Source of the DNA: Aureibaculum marinum
GTDB taxonomy: Bacteria; Bacteroidota; Bacteroidia; Flavobacteriales; Flavobacteriaceae
Length of the DNA: 57,744 bases
Assembly: GCF_003813905.1 (NCBI RefSeq)
Contig: NZ_RPFJ01000013.1
Span: 1-57,744, forward strand
Reading direction: 5' to 3'
The position numbers and the translations under genes were made by a program. Under the pieces are notes generated by a model that saw only the letters and a list, made by a program, of their open reading frames with translations, did not search any database and had not been told where the DNA came from. The stretch's first letter is position 1. Every line of letters starts with the position of its first letter. Of the stretch, positions 9,988 to 19,169 are shown piece by piece.

Positions 9988-12048
9988 ATGAAAAATAAAA
10001 TATTAATAACAATTGCATTTATAGTGGCTTCGTTAAGCTTATCTGCTCAGATAGACCGCTCTAAAATGCCAGTTTCAGGGCCAACACCAACAATTAATAT
10101 CGGTAAACCCTATACTTTTCAATTAAAAAACGGATTGACAGTTTTAGTTGTTGAAAATCATAAATTACCTAGAATAAGTATTAGTTTAAGCATGGATAAC
10201 CCTCCTCGTACGGAAGGGGATAAAGTAGGTGTCTCTAGTTTAGTTTCTGCTCTTTTAGGTAATGGATCTAAAAATATTTCTAAAGATGATTTTAACGAAG
10301 AAATAGATTATCTAGGTGCTTCAATTAGTTTTGGTTCTGAAAGTGGATATGCCTCAGCATTATCAAAATATACAAACCGTATTGTTGAATTATTTGCTGA
10401 TGCAGCATTAAACCCAAATTTTCAACAAGAAGAGCTAGATGCTGAAAAAGCTAAATTAATAGAAAACATAAAGTCTGGTGAAAATAGTACTGCTGCAGTT
10501 GCTTCTAGAGTTAACAATGTTTTAACCTATGGTAAAGAGCACCCATATGGCGAATATTTAACAGAAGAAACTATAAATAATGTAACCTTAAAAGATGTTG
10601 AAGACTTTTACAACAAGTACTTTAAACCTAACAAGGCGTACATGGTAATTAGTGGTGACATAAAAACTAAAACAGCAAAAAAACTGATTAGTAAAGCTTT
10701 TAAAAAATGGGAATCTGGAACAATTCCAGAATACACTTCTATTACTCCTAAAGATTTAGAAAGCTCTGAAATTAATTTTATTGACATGCCTAATGCAGTT
10801 CAATCTGAATTAGCTATAATGAATTTAGCATCCATAAAAATAGCTGATGAAGATCATTTCCCTGCTTTAATTGCCAATTATATTTTAGGAGGAGCTTTTG
10901 GCAGCTATCTAAATATGAACTTGAGAGAAGAGCATGGCTACACCTATGGAGCTAGATCTTCTTTAGGAAGAGATAAAAATGAATTTGCAAAATTTATTGC
11001 TAGTACCAAAGTAAGAAATGCTGTTACAGATAGTGCTGTTGTTGAAATGTTAAAAGAAATTAAACGTATAAAAACAGATTTAGTTTCTGATGAAGATTTA
11101 AAAAATGCGAAAGCTAAATATTTAGGTAATTTTATTATGGCATTAGAAAATCCTCGCACTATTGCTAGGTATGCCGTTAATATTAAAACAGAAAATTTAC
11201 CTGATGATTTTTATGAAAATTATATAGCTCAAATTAATGCTGTAACTAAAGAAGACATCCATCGTGTTGCTAATACATATTTTAAATTAGATAATGCCAG
11301 AATTGTAGTTGTAGGAAAAGGAAGTGAAGTAGCAAATGCTTTAGAAAACCTAACTTTTGATGGTAAAAAAATTCCAGTTAAATATTTTGACAAATATGGA
11401 AACGAAGTAGATAAACCAGTTTTTGAAATTCCAATTCCTAAAGGTGTAACAGCTGCAACTGTAATGCAAAAATATTTAGATGCCATTGGTGGTAAAGAAA
11501 AGTTAGAGAAAATAAAATCAGTTGTTACTTCGGCTCAAGGTGAAATGCAAGGCATGAAATTTGACCTTGAAACAAAAACTACCTCTGACAATAAATTTGC
11601 AATGGATTTAAAAATGGGTGGTAATTCAATGAGCAAACAAGTTTTTGATGGAAAAAAAGGATATATGGTAATGCAAGGTAGAAAAATGGACATACCAAGT
11701 GCAGATTTAAAAAGTTATAAAGAAGCTTCATACCCATTTCCTGAATTGCATTATAATACAGACAGTATCCATTTAGAAAAAATAGAAATGGTAAATGGAA
11801 AAAAAGCTTTTGCTATAACCATTTCTGATAAAATCACCAATTTTTACGATATGGAAACTGGATTAAAAATTAAACAAGTAACAAAAACACCTATGGGAGA
11901 ACAAGCTTTAGGTTTTGAAAACTATAAAGAAGTTGAAGGCATTTTATATCCTCATACTTTCAAACAAAGCTTTGGACCACAAAGTTTAGAATTTCTTGTA
12001 TCTGACATAAAAATCAACAAAGGAATTTCAAAAGACGATTTTAAATAG
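9988..12048 (+). CDS. M16 family peptidase partner without zinc motif, fused to a C-terminal LolA-like domain
   Basis: The best start is the ATG at 9988, giving 686 residues with a good signal peptide (MKNKILITIAFIVASLSLSAQ); an in-frame ATG at 9934 would put 18 polar residues before it. Residues of about 25-480 form an M16 module in which the HxxEH site is replaced (VSSLVSALLGNGS), while the Arg/Tyr segment typical of the non-catalytic partner is present (LREEHGYTYGARSS). It should build the substrate chamber with the preceding active subunit. After residue of about 485 there is a separate domain of some 200 residues (VMQKYLDAIGGKEKLEKI, QGEMQGMKF, GFENYKEVEGILYP) resembling outer-membrane lipoprotein-sorting/LolA-like proteins, a fusion common in Bacteroidota M16 partners. 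A strong terminator follows. Confidence 0.9.
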   Translation: MKNKILITIAFIVASLSLSAQIDRSKMPVSGPTPTINIGKPYTFQLKNGLTVLVVENHKLPRISISLSMDNPPRTEGDKVGVSSLVSALLGNGSKNISKDDFNEEIDYLGASISFGSESGYASALSKYTNRIVELFADAALNPNFQQEELDAEKAKLIENIKSGENSTAAVASRVNNVLTYGKEHPYGEYLTEETINNVTLKDVEDFYNKYFKPNKAYMVISGDIKTKTAKKLISKAFKKWESGTIPEYTSITPKDLESSEINFIDMPNAVQSELAIMNLASIKIADEDHFPALIANYILGGAFGSYLNMNLREEHGYTYGARSSLGRDKNEFAKFIASTKVRNAVTDSAVVEMLKEIKRIKTDLVSDEDLKNAKAKYLGNFIMALENPRTIARYAVNIKTENLPDDFYENYIAQINAVTKEDIHRVANTYFKLDNARIVVVGKGSEVANALENLTFDGKKIPVKYFDKYGNEVDKPVFEIPIPKGVTAATVMQKYLDAIGGKEKLEKIKSVVTSAQGEMQGMKFDLETKTTSDNKFAMDLKMGGNSMSKQVFDGKKGYMVMQGRKMDIPSADLKSYKEASYPFPELHYNTDSIHLEKIEMVNGKKAFAITISDKITNFYDMETGLKIKQVTKTPMGEQALGFENYKEVEGILYPHTFKQSFGPQSLEFLVSDIKINKGISKDDFK

Positions 12049-12098
12049 AGTTTCTACAGAAAATAAGGACTAAGAAATATAAGTTATATATAAATTAA

Positions 12099-12137
12099 AA
12101 TATCACCCCTATTTTTTTAGGGGTGATATTTATTTTT
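12099..12137 (+). terminator. Rho-independent terminator after the M16 pair
   Basis: A perfect 12-bp stem, AATATCACCCCT (12099-12110) against AGGGGTGATATT (12119-12130), encloses an 8-base T-rich loop and is followed by TATTTTT. It ends the M16 pair transcript before the sigma factor gene. Confidence 0.85.
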
Positions 12138-12169
12138 ACACAAATATTATTTTATTTAAATACATTTTA

Positions 12170-12177
12170 TATATTTG
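12170..12177 (+). promoter_or_regulatory. Predicted -7 box of the ECF sigma factor gene
   Basis: TATATTTG matches TAnnTTTG exactly. It ends 18 bases before the GTG start, so the mRNA would have a leader of only about 10-12 bases. Confidence 0.4.
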
Positions 12178-12195
12178 ATTATCTATTAGTTATAA

Positions 12196-12759
12196 GTGGA
12201 ACCAAAACTCATCATAAAACAAATTAATAACAACGACAGAAATGCCTTTAAAGGGTTATTTCAGTTGTATTATGATGATCTTGTAACTTATGCTAATAAT
12301 TACCTTTACGACTTACCAGCAAGTGAAGACATTGTACAAGATGTTTTTATCTATATCTGGGAACATTCTAACACTATTCATATTGAGAAATCTTTAAATT
12401 CCTATTTGCACATCATGGTGCGTAATAGATGCCTTAATTACTTAAAAGCATTAAAAGTAACAGACAATTGCAACTTTCTTGAATTAACTGCAAGTTTAAT
12501 CTCTGAAAACAATTTAGATAGTTTTATTGAAGACGATAAAGAGATTATTTATAATCAAATATTAAAAATTGTAGAGTCTATGCCTGATAAAATGCAACAG
12601 GTTTTTAAATTAAAGTTTTTGAATGGTTATAAATATGCAGAAATAGCGAAAGAATTGGATGTTTCTATCAATACTGTTAAAACTCAACTAAAAAGAGCTA
12701 AATTCAAAATTAATGAATCTATAGCTATTTTACTATTTCTCTTATCAAACTATAATTAA
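12196..12759 (+). CDS. ECF-type RNA polymerase sigma-70 factor
   Basis: The 187-residue protein starts at a GTG; no ATG fits the family N-terminus, and the next Met is deep inside region 2. Sigma region 2 covers about residues 18-85 (LFQLYYDDLVTYANNYLYD, SEDIVQDVFIYIWEH) and region 4 about 125-178 (MPDKMQQVFKLKFLNGYKY, AEIAKELDVSINTVKTQLKRAK). It is of the Bacteroidota FecI-like type that partners a FecR anti-sigma factor, and the fecR-like gene follows 109 bases later. The expected role is to switch on the downstream susCD genes when the STN-bearing SusC reports ligand. The first twelve residues resemble those of the following FecR protein (see findings). Confidence 0.93.
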   Translation: MEPKLIIKQINNNDRNAFKGLFQLYYDDLVTYANNYLYDLPASEDIVQDVFIYIWEHSNTIHIEKSLNSYLHIMVRNRCLNYLKALKVTDNCNFLELTASLISENNLDSFIEDDKEIIYNQILKIVESMPDKMQQVFKLKFLNGYKYAEIAKELDVSINTVKTQLKRAKFKINESIAILLFLLSNYN

Positions 12760-12868
12760 ACTGCACATAGTTTACTATTTATTACCATAATTGCTATTTT
12801 TTTTAAACTTTTGTCACCCATTTTAAATTTTCAATTGTCTATTATACAAAGACATTGAAATATACTTA

Positions 12869-13996
12869 ATGGAATTCAAACTAATCATAAAGAAAATAAA
12901 TAATACCTTAACTAAAGAAGAGGAAATTATTTTTAATAATTGGTTTAACGAATCAAAAATACATCAAGACTATTTTTTAAAGGTAAAAAATAACTATCAA
13001 AAAAATATTGATTCAGTAAACAAAGACGCTGCTTGGATGGCTGTAAATAAAAAAATAGTTTCCAAAAAGAAAAATAACAAATGGAAATATGCTATTGCCG
13101 CATCAGTAGCGTTAATTATTTCCGCTTCGTATTATTACTTCTCATCTACCTATAATATTTCTAAAAAAAATACAACAGTAGCTCAGCAAAAAATTAAAAT
13201 TGGTACTGACAAAGCTACATTAACATTAGAAGACGGTTCTTTCGTTGCCTTAGAAAAAGGTAAAACTTACAATTCTGAAAACATTCAGAGTAATGGAGAA
13301 AAACTAGTTTATTACAGCTCTAAAAAAGAAACACAACCCAAAATAGTATACAATTACTTAACAGTGCCTAGAGGTGGTCAATTTTTTGTAGAACTGTCTG
13401 ACAACACTAAAGTATGGTTAAATTCAGAATCACAATTAAAATATCCTGTAACTTTTATACCTGGAGAACCTCGCAAAGTAGAACTCATTTATGGCGAAGC
13501 CTATTTTGATGTTTCACCAAGTACTGAACATAAAGGTGCTAAGTTTAATGTGCTTACTCAAGAGCAAGAAATTGAAGTTTTAGGAACTGCTTTTAATGTA
13601 AAAGCATATAGAGATGAAACCTCAATATATACCACTTTGGTAGAAGGTAAAGTTTCTTTAATTGTTGGTGATGAAAAACAGTTTTTAAAACCTGGTCAAC
13701 AGTCAACATTTAATAGTGAATCCAATACCATAAAACTAGCTACAGTAGATACTTACAATGAAACTTCTTGGAAAGAAGGTGTTTTCAGTTTTAATAATAT
13801 GCCTTTAAAAAAGATAATGAAAGTACTATCTCGTTGGTATCGTATAGATGTTACCTTTATAAATAATGAAGTAGAACATGTAAAATTTAATGGTGTTTTA
13901 AGAAAAGACCAGCAGTTAGAGGATATTTTATCTGTTATAAACAGTACAACTGAAATTAATTATACTATTAATGAAAAAACAATAATCATCAAATGA
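12869..13996 (+). CDS. FecR family anti-sigma factor
   Basis: The 375-residue inner-membrane protein has a cytoplasmic N-terminal region (about 1-70, containing LTKEEEIIFNNWFNES, the part expected to hold the sigma factor), one transmembrane helix (about 71-93, YAIAASVALIISASYYYF) and the periplasmic FecR domain (VPRGGQFFVELSDNTKVWLNS, VEVLGTAFNVKAY). A C-terminal DUF4974 domain follows (FNNMPLKKIMKVLSRWYRIDV, LEDILSVINSTTEINY), the usual end of Bacteroidota FecR proteins. It receives the signal from the STN domain of the SusC encoded next and releases the sigma factor. Order and spacing of sigma, fecR, susC and susD are classical. Confidence 0.94.
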   Translation: MEFKLIIKKINNTLTKEEEIIFNNWFNESKIHQDYFLKVKNNYQKNIDSVNKDAAWMAVNKKIVSKKKNNKWKYAIAASVALIISASYYYFSSTYNISKKNTTVAQQKIKIGTDKATLTLEDGSFVALEKGKTYNSENIQSNGEKLVYYSSKKETQPKIVYNYLTVPRGGQFFVELSDNTKVWLNSESQLKYPVTFIPGEPRKVELIYGEAYFDVSPSTEHKGAKFNVLTQEQEIEVLGTAFNVKAYRDETSIYTTLVEGKVSLIVGDEKQFLKPGQQSTFNSESNTIKLATVDTYNETSWKEGVFSFNNMPLKKIMKVLSRWYRIDVTFINNEVEHVKFNGVLRKDQQLEDILSVINSTTEINYTINEKTIIIK

Positions 13997-14192
13997 TAAC
14001 AGAAAGTATACGTATAAGATCTCGTTAAAAAAAGAGCGAATCTTTCAACTTAAAATTTTTGAATTTTTCAGTTCAAAAAGAAATAATAAAAAAAGAGGAA
14101 TCAGGTTCACATCTCTCACAACACAAACCTAGAGTCCCCTTAACTGTAAAAATTAATTAAAATAATGTTTAACTAACCTACAACGCGAATTT

Positions 14193-17100
14193 ATGAAAAA
14201 TAAATTAACACATGTTCATTTCTTTCCAATAGGCATTGGAGTTCGGAAAAAACACATTATCAATCTTATGAAAACGTTTTTATTATTGTTTTGTACATCA
14301 GTTTTTAGTCTCTCGAGTGGAGAACTAATTTCTCAAAACGCAAAAGTTGTAATTGATAGTGACAAAACAATAACCGTTGATGAAATTTTTGACATCATAA
14401 AAAAACAAACAAAATATACCTTTGTTTATAGGTCAGATTTGTTTAAAAATTACCCTAAAGTTTCAGTAAAAAAAGGCAGAATTAGTGCTAATAAATTACT
14501 CCAAAAAGGATTGTCTAAAGGTGATTTTAATTTTGAACTTTCCAATAATGATACAATAATTATAAAGGAAAAGTCTACTAAACCAGTTTTTCAACAAACA
14601 CTAAAAGGAATAGTAACTGATGAAAACAATCAACCATTACCTGGTGCTACAATATTAATAAAAGGCACAAACTTAGGTACAAGTACAAATTTTGATGGAA
14701 AGTATAATATAAACTTACCTTCTAACGCTAAAACACTTGTAATTACTTTTATAGGGTATAAAACTGCTGAAATTGACATTAACAATCGTAACATTATTAA
14801 TGTTCAGTTAGAACCCGATACAGCGGCATTAGAAGAAGTTGTATTAGTTGGGTATGGTGAAGTTAAAAGAGAAGCAATAACTGGGTCTGTAGGAACCGTT
14901 GATATTAAAAATATTACCTCTCAATCTCCTACAGTTAATTTAGACTATGCACTACAAGGTCAAATAGCTGGTGTTTATGTATCTTCAGCAACAGGACAAC
15001 CAGGAGCAGCTGCAAGAATTAGAATTAGAGGTACCACTTCTCTTTTTGGTTCTAACCAACCTTTGTATGTTATAGATGGTATACCAGTTACAATTGACAG
15101 TAATATTCCCGTAGGTGGTCCAGAAGGTAATGTATTAGGTAATGAATTATCTCAAGATGGTATTAGCACTCCTATTGGTAATATTAATAGTAATGATATT
15201 GAATCTATTAGTGTTTTAAAAGATGCTTCTGCTGCCGCTATATATGGTTCTAGAGCTGCTAATGGAGTTATAATAATTAATACAAAACAAGGGGTTTATG
15301 AAGGAAGTCCTCAATTTACCGCTTCCTTGTCCACTTCAACACAAACTGCAAAAACATTAGATGTATTAAATGCGGCAGAGTTTAAACAAGTATGGACAAA
15401 CGCTGTAAACAATGGTTCTTCTAATGATGCTTATGCCCAAAGTGTAAAAGATGGCTCCTATTTTGGAAATGCAGATACTAATTGGGAGGAAGAAATAAGT
15501 CCAAGTAACCCAATAACAACGGTTTTTAATCTTGGTGTTTTTGGTGGATCTAAAAAAACAAGATACAATACATCATTAGGTATTAACACCCAAGACGGTG
15601 TGTACGAAAATAGTGGTTTTGATAGATATTCATATAATTTAAATATTGATACCGAAGTAAGTAAAATTATAAAATTTGGTTCAAAACTCAATGTTTCATT
15701 TACAGATCAAAAAGCACTTGACGGTGGTTTAACTCAGTTAATTTATGACTTTAGACCTGATGTACCTGTTTTTGATGAAGATGGCAACTATTCTTATTCT
15801 AATCAATATTCATTAGAAAATCCAGTAGCTCGTTCTAAAGCGTCTAATAAAAATAAAACTTTATTATTATTAGGCTCTTTCTATACTCAAATTCAATTGG
15901 CTAAAGGGCTAAATATTAAATCTAAATTTGCTTTAAACTACAATAATGGAAACCAAATAAGTTTTTATCCTAAATTTACTTTTACTGGTGGATGGCATAG
16001 ACTTTACGGCGATGGAGATGCTTATGCTCAAGAAAGTAGAAGTAGAATTACCAATACCTTATGGGAAAATACACTAAACTACAACGGTTATATTGGAGAA
16101 GATCATCACATTGATGGTGTATTAGGTGTATCTTTTGAGAAAAGAAAATCTTCTTGGGTAAAAGCATGGGGAGAAGGTTATTTTAATAACGTTCTAACAA
16201 ATATTAATAGTGCAACAGTTTCTACAAGTGGATCTTCTTATGAAGAAGGTTCTGGACTTGAATCGTATTTTGGAAGAGTTAACTACGATTATAAAAACAA
16301 ATATTTATTAACCCTATCTGCACGTCTTGATGGGTCTTCAAAATTTGCATCAAACAATCAACATGCATTTTTTCCTGCTGCAGCTTTTGCTTGGCGAATT
16401 TCTAATGAAAAATTCTTAGAAAACAACAAGATAATTGACGAGCTTAAACTCAGAATTAGTATAGGAAAAACAGGACAACAAGACTTCAGCTCTTATGCTT
16501 GGAGAACATTATTTCAAGCTTACGATTATGGCAATGAACCTGCTATTATTTTAAGTCAATTAGGAAATGACAATCTAAAATGGGAAACCACAAACCAATT
16601 TGATTTAGGTATTGATTTTACAATATTAGACCAACGATTATCAGGCACCTTAGGTTATTATACTAAAAATACAATTGATAATTTATTTTATGTAAAACTT
16701 CCTGGAAGTACTGGATATTCTACAACTATTGCTAACATTGGAAATACTGAGAATAAAGGTATTGAACTTGAAATGAAAGGTATTTTAATTGATAAAAAAG
16801 ATTTCAATTGGACTCTCGGTTTTAACATAAGTAAAAATAAAAATACCTTAACCAAAATAAATGATGATTTTAAAAGTGACACAGGTATTCTTACTGGATT
16901 TACAGGTGGTGGTTATTTAAAAGAAGGAAGCCCTATTGGTTTACTTTACGGTTACAAAGCCGAAGGTCTTTTTCAAACACAAGCCGAAATTGATGCTTTA
17001 AATTCCAATTCACCAACAGGTTACTATCAAGATGATGAAACCAGTCCAGGCGATATAAAATTTAAAGACATTTCTGGAGCAGATGGTGTACCTGATGGAC

Positions 17101-17654
17101 GTATTACAAGCTTAGACCAACAAATTATTGGAGATACACAAGCCGATTTTTTTGGAGGAATAAACAATTCTTTCACTTATAAAGGATTCACACTTTCTAC
17201 CTTTTTTACTTACTCTGTTGGTAATGATTTGTATGCTTTCGGAAAATCTAGAGCTACCAATTTTTACAGTACATATTTTGGCGAAAATAAAGATGCTGAT
17301 GTACTCAATGCTTGGACTCCAGATAACACTTCTAGTTCAATACCTAGAATGGTATATAAAGATCCTAATAACAACTCTAGAATATCAAGTCATTACATTT
17401 ATGATGCTTCTTTTTTACGTTTAAAAACTATCAACTTAAGGTATACTTTCCCTAAACCTTTACTTGAAAAGATTAAATATTTAAAAAGTGCTTCTATATT
17501 TCTTTCTGGACAAAATTTATGGACATTAACAAATTATCCAGGTGCTGACCCTGAAGCATCAAACTTATACAATAATGATATTAGCTCAGGAAGAGACAAT
17601 AATAGATACCCTATTTCTAAGGTATTTACAGCTGGTATAAGAGTAGGATTTTAA
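14193..17654 (+). CDS. SusC/RagA family TonB-dependent transducer with N-terminal STN domain
   Basis: The 1153-residue transporter has a long N-terminus before the hydrophobic export segment (about 27-42). The STN (secretin/TonB short N-terminal) signalling domain follows at about 50-125 (ITVDEIFDIIKKQTKYTFVYRSDLF), then a carboxypeptidase-regulatory-like domain (about 132-208), the hallmark ALEEVVLVGYG, the plug (PLYVIDGIPV, IESISVLKDASAAAIYGSRAANGVIII) and the barrel. The STN domain is what separates it from the SusC at the left end: it should contact the FecR periplasmic domain and report substrate passage to the sigma factor. SusD follows after 15 bases. The M16 peptidase gene downstream suggests peptide as the substrate; this is inference. 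Confidence 0.96.
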   Translation: MKNKLTHVHFFPIGIGVRKKHIINLMKTFLLLFCTSVFSLSSGELISQNAKVVIDSDKTITVDEIFDIIKKQTKYTFVYRSDLFKNYPKVSVKKGRISANKLLQKGLSKGDFNFELSNNDTIIIKEKSTKPVFQQTLKGIVTDENNQPLPGATILIKGTNLGTSTNFDGKYNINLPSNAKTLVITFIGYKTAEIDINNRNIINVQLEPDTAALEEVVLVGYGEVKREAITGSVGTVDIKNITSQSPTVNLDYALQGQIAGVYVSSATGQPGAAARIRIRGTTSLFGSNQPLYVIDGIPVTIDSNIPVGGPEGNVLGNELSQDGISTPIGNINSNDIESISVLKDASAAAIYGSRAANGVIIINTKQGVYEGSPQFTASLSTSTQTAKTLDVLNAAEFKQVWTNAVNNGSSNDAYAQSVKDGSYFGNADTNWEEEISPSNPITTVFNLGVFGGSKKTRYNTSLGINTQDGVYENSGFDRYSYNLNIDTEVSKIIKFGSKLNVSFTDQKALDGGLTQLIYDFRPDVPVFDEDGNYSYSNQYSLENPVARSKASNKNKTLLLLGSFYTQIQLAKGLNIKSKFALNYNNGNQISFYPKFTFTGGWHRLYGDGDAYAQESRSRITNTLWENTLNYNGYIGEDHHIDGVLGVSFEKRKSSWVKAWGEGYFNNVLTNINSATVSTSGSSYEEGSGLESYFGRVNYDYKNKYLLTLSARLDGSSKFASNNQHAFFPAAAFAWRISNEKFLENNKIIDELKLRISIGKTGQQDFSSYAWRTLFQAYDYGNEPAIILSQLGNDNLKWETTNQFDLGIDFTILDQRLSGTLGYYTKNTIDNLFYVKLPGSTGYSTTIANIGNTENKGIELEMKGILIDKKDFNWTLGFNISKNKNTLTKINDDFKSDTGILTGFTGGGYLKEGSPIGLLYGYKAEGLFQTQAEIDALNSNSPTGYYQDDETSPGDIKFKDISGADGVPDGRITSLDQQIIGDTQADFFGGINNSFTYKGFTLSTFFTYSVGNDLYAFGKSRATNFYSTYFGENKDADVLNAWTPDNTSSSIPRMVYKDPNNNSRISSHYIYDASFLRLKTINLRYTFPKPLLEKIKYLKSASIFLSGQNLWTLTNYPGADPEASNLYNNDISSGRDNNRYPISKVFTAGIRVGF

Positions 17655-17669
17655 TTTAAAATAATAAAG

Positions 17670-19010
17670 ATGAAAAAAATAATATTATATATAAGTTTAG
17701 TTCTTTTTAGTATATCATGCCAACTTACAGATGTATTAGAAAATGACCCTCCTAATAATTTAGTACCTGAAAATGTTGTATCAGATGAAACTGATGCAAA
17801 TGCTTTAATTAACGGAATTTATGCTACTATAACTTCCAGAACCAATGCTTATTATTACATGTACACCGAAACAATTCCAGGTGGATTAGCGGGGACAATG
17901 AGTACGGGATTTGGGTCAATTAATGGTCAATTCAACGATAATGATGTGAAATATGACAATATCTTTGTCAATAATTATTGGACTATTTTTAACACTGTTA
18001 TAGATCATGCTAATAATGCAATTGCTGTAATTGAAGAGTTTCCTGAAAACGAATTTGAAGCTTATAGTAAAACTGAACTTATTGGAGAAGCTCGCTACCT
18101 AAGAGCAATGGCCACTTTTGATGCCTTACGATATTTCGGTCAATTTTTTGATTTAAATAGCTCATTGGGTATTATTTTAAGAAACGATCCAGTAAATTTT
18201 GTAAATAAAGATATGCCCAGAAGCTCCGTGGCTGAATGTTATTCTAGAATTTTAGATGATTTAGATTTTGCTATTGAAAATGCTCCAGACTTTACCGTAA
18301 CTTATAGAGCTTCTAAAACAAGTGCAAAAACTCTAAAGGCAAAAGTTTTACTCTATCAAGGTAAATATGATGAAGTAGTAACTTTAACTGATGAAATAAT
18401 ATCAGACGCAACTAGAGATTTAGCTCCTGATTATGAAACCGTATTTAGTAAAGGTTTAGACTCTGAAGAAATGATATTTATGACGTACAGAGACGAAACT
18501 ACTGATATAGACAATAATAATCGTAAACGTTATTATACGGGTAGAAAATTAACAGGTTGGTATACCGATTTAATGATTGATGACCCTAGAGAACCTTATT
18601 TATTCAACGGTACTCTAATTGCTAAAACAAATAATGAAGATACGTTTAGACCTACATATTTTTTAAGATTGGCTCAAGTTTATTTAATGAAAGCAGAAGC
18701 CTTGGCATTTAATGGAGCTACTTTAGAAGAAATTGCAGAACCTTTAAATATAATTAGAAACCGTGCAGAAATAGGTGATAGTGAAGCTACTTCTATAGAC
18801 GAAATAAAAGATGATATTTTTTATGAAATAGCAAGAGAATTAGGATTCGAAAACGGAAGTGTTTGGTTTGCAGCAATCCGATTTGGAAAAATAATGGATA
18901 TAAAACCTACCGTAACAAGTAGCAATCAATATATTTTACCTTTTCCAGAATCTGAACTGCTAAACAATGGTGCATTAAGTTTAGCTGATCAAAATCCTGG
19001 TTATGAATAA
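17670..19010 (+). CDS. SusD/RagB family nutrient-binding lipoprotein
   Basis: The 446-residue product has a lipobox ending in SISC (Cys17). It shows the SusD N-terminal motif (IGEARYLRAMATFDALRYFGQF) and the C-terminal signature (ARELGFENGSVWFAAIRFGK, LPFPESELLNN, ADQNPGY). It is somewhat shorter than the SusD at the left end, as is common for the RagB-like members paired with STN-bearing SusC. It lies 15 bases after susC in the sigma/fecR operon and is followed by a long hairpin. It caps SusC and binds ligand at the outer surface. Confidence 0.95.
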   Translation: MKKIILYISLVLFSISCQLTDVLENDPPNNLVPENVVSDETDANALINGIYATITSRTNAYYYMYTETIPGGLAGTMSTGFGSINGQFNDNDVKYDNIFVNNYWTIFNTVIDHANNAIAVIEEFPENEFEAYSKTELIGEARYLRAMATFDALRYFGQFFDLNSSLGIILRNDPVNFVNKDMPRSSVAECYSRILDDLDFAIENAPDFTVTYRASKTSAKTLKAKVLLYQGKYDEVVTLTDEIISDATRDLAPDYETVFSKGLDSEEMIFMTYRDETTDIDNNNRKRYYTGRKLTGWYTDLMIDDPREPYLFNGTLIAKTNNEDTFRPTYFLRLAQVYLMKAEALAFNGATLEEIAEPLNIIRNRAEIGDSEATSIDEIKDDIFYEIARELGFENGSVWFAAIRFGKIMDIKPTVTSSNQYILPFPESELLNNGALSLADQNPGYE

Positions 19011-19053
19011 ATCTAAGTATACATCTCAACTACATATTTGAATTTTTTTTTTA

Positions 19054-19088
19054 TAAAGCTATAAACTATAGTATAGTTTATAGCTTTA
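19054..19088. terminator. AT-rich hairpin after susD, probable terminator
   Basis: A perfect 17-bp inverted repeat (19054-19070 and 19072-19088) surrounds a single base. T-rich sequence lies on both sides (a T run of about ten upstream, TTATTATTT downstream). It would fold as an A/U-rich stem with a small loop. It separates the sigma/fecR/susCD unit from the M16 peptidase gene. Confidence 0.55.
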
Positions 19089-19169
19089 TTATTTACACCT
19101 TTTCAAACTTATTTAAACTAATAACACAAATTCCTGTTATTAGTTAATAAACAACTTAAAATTAACAAT

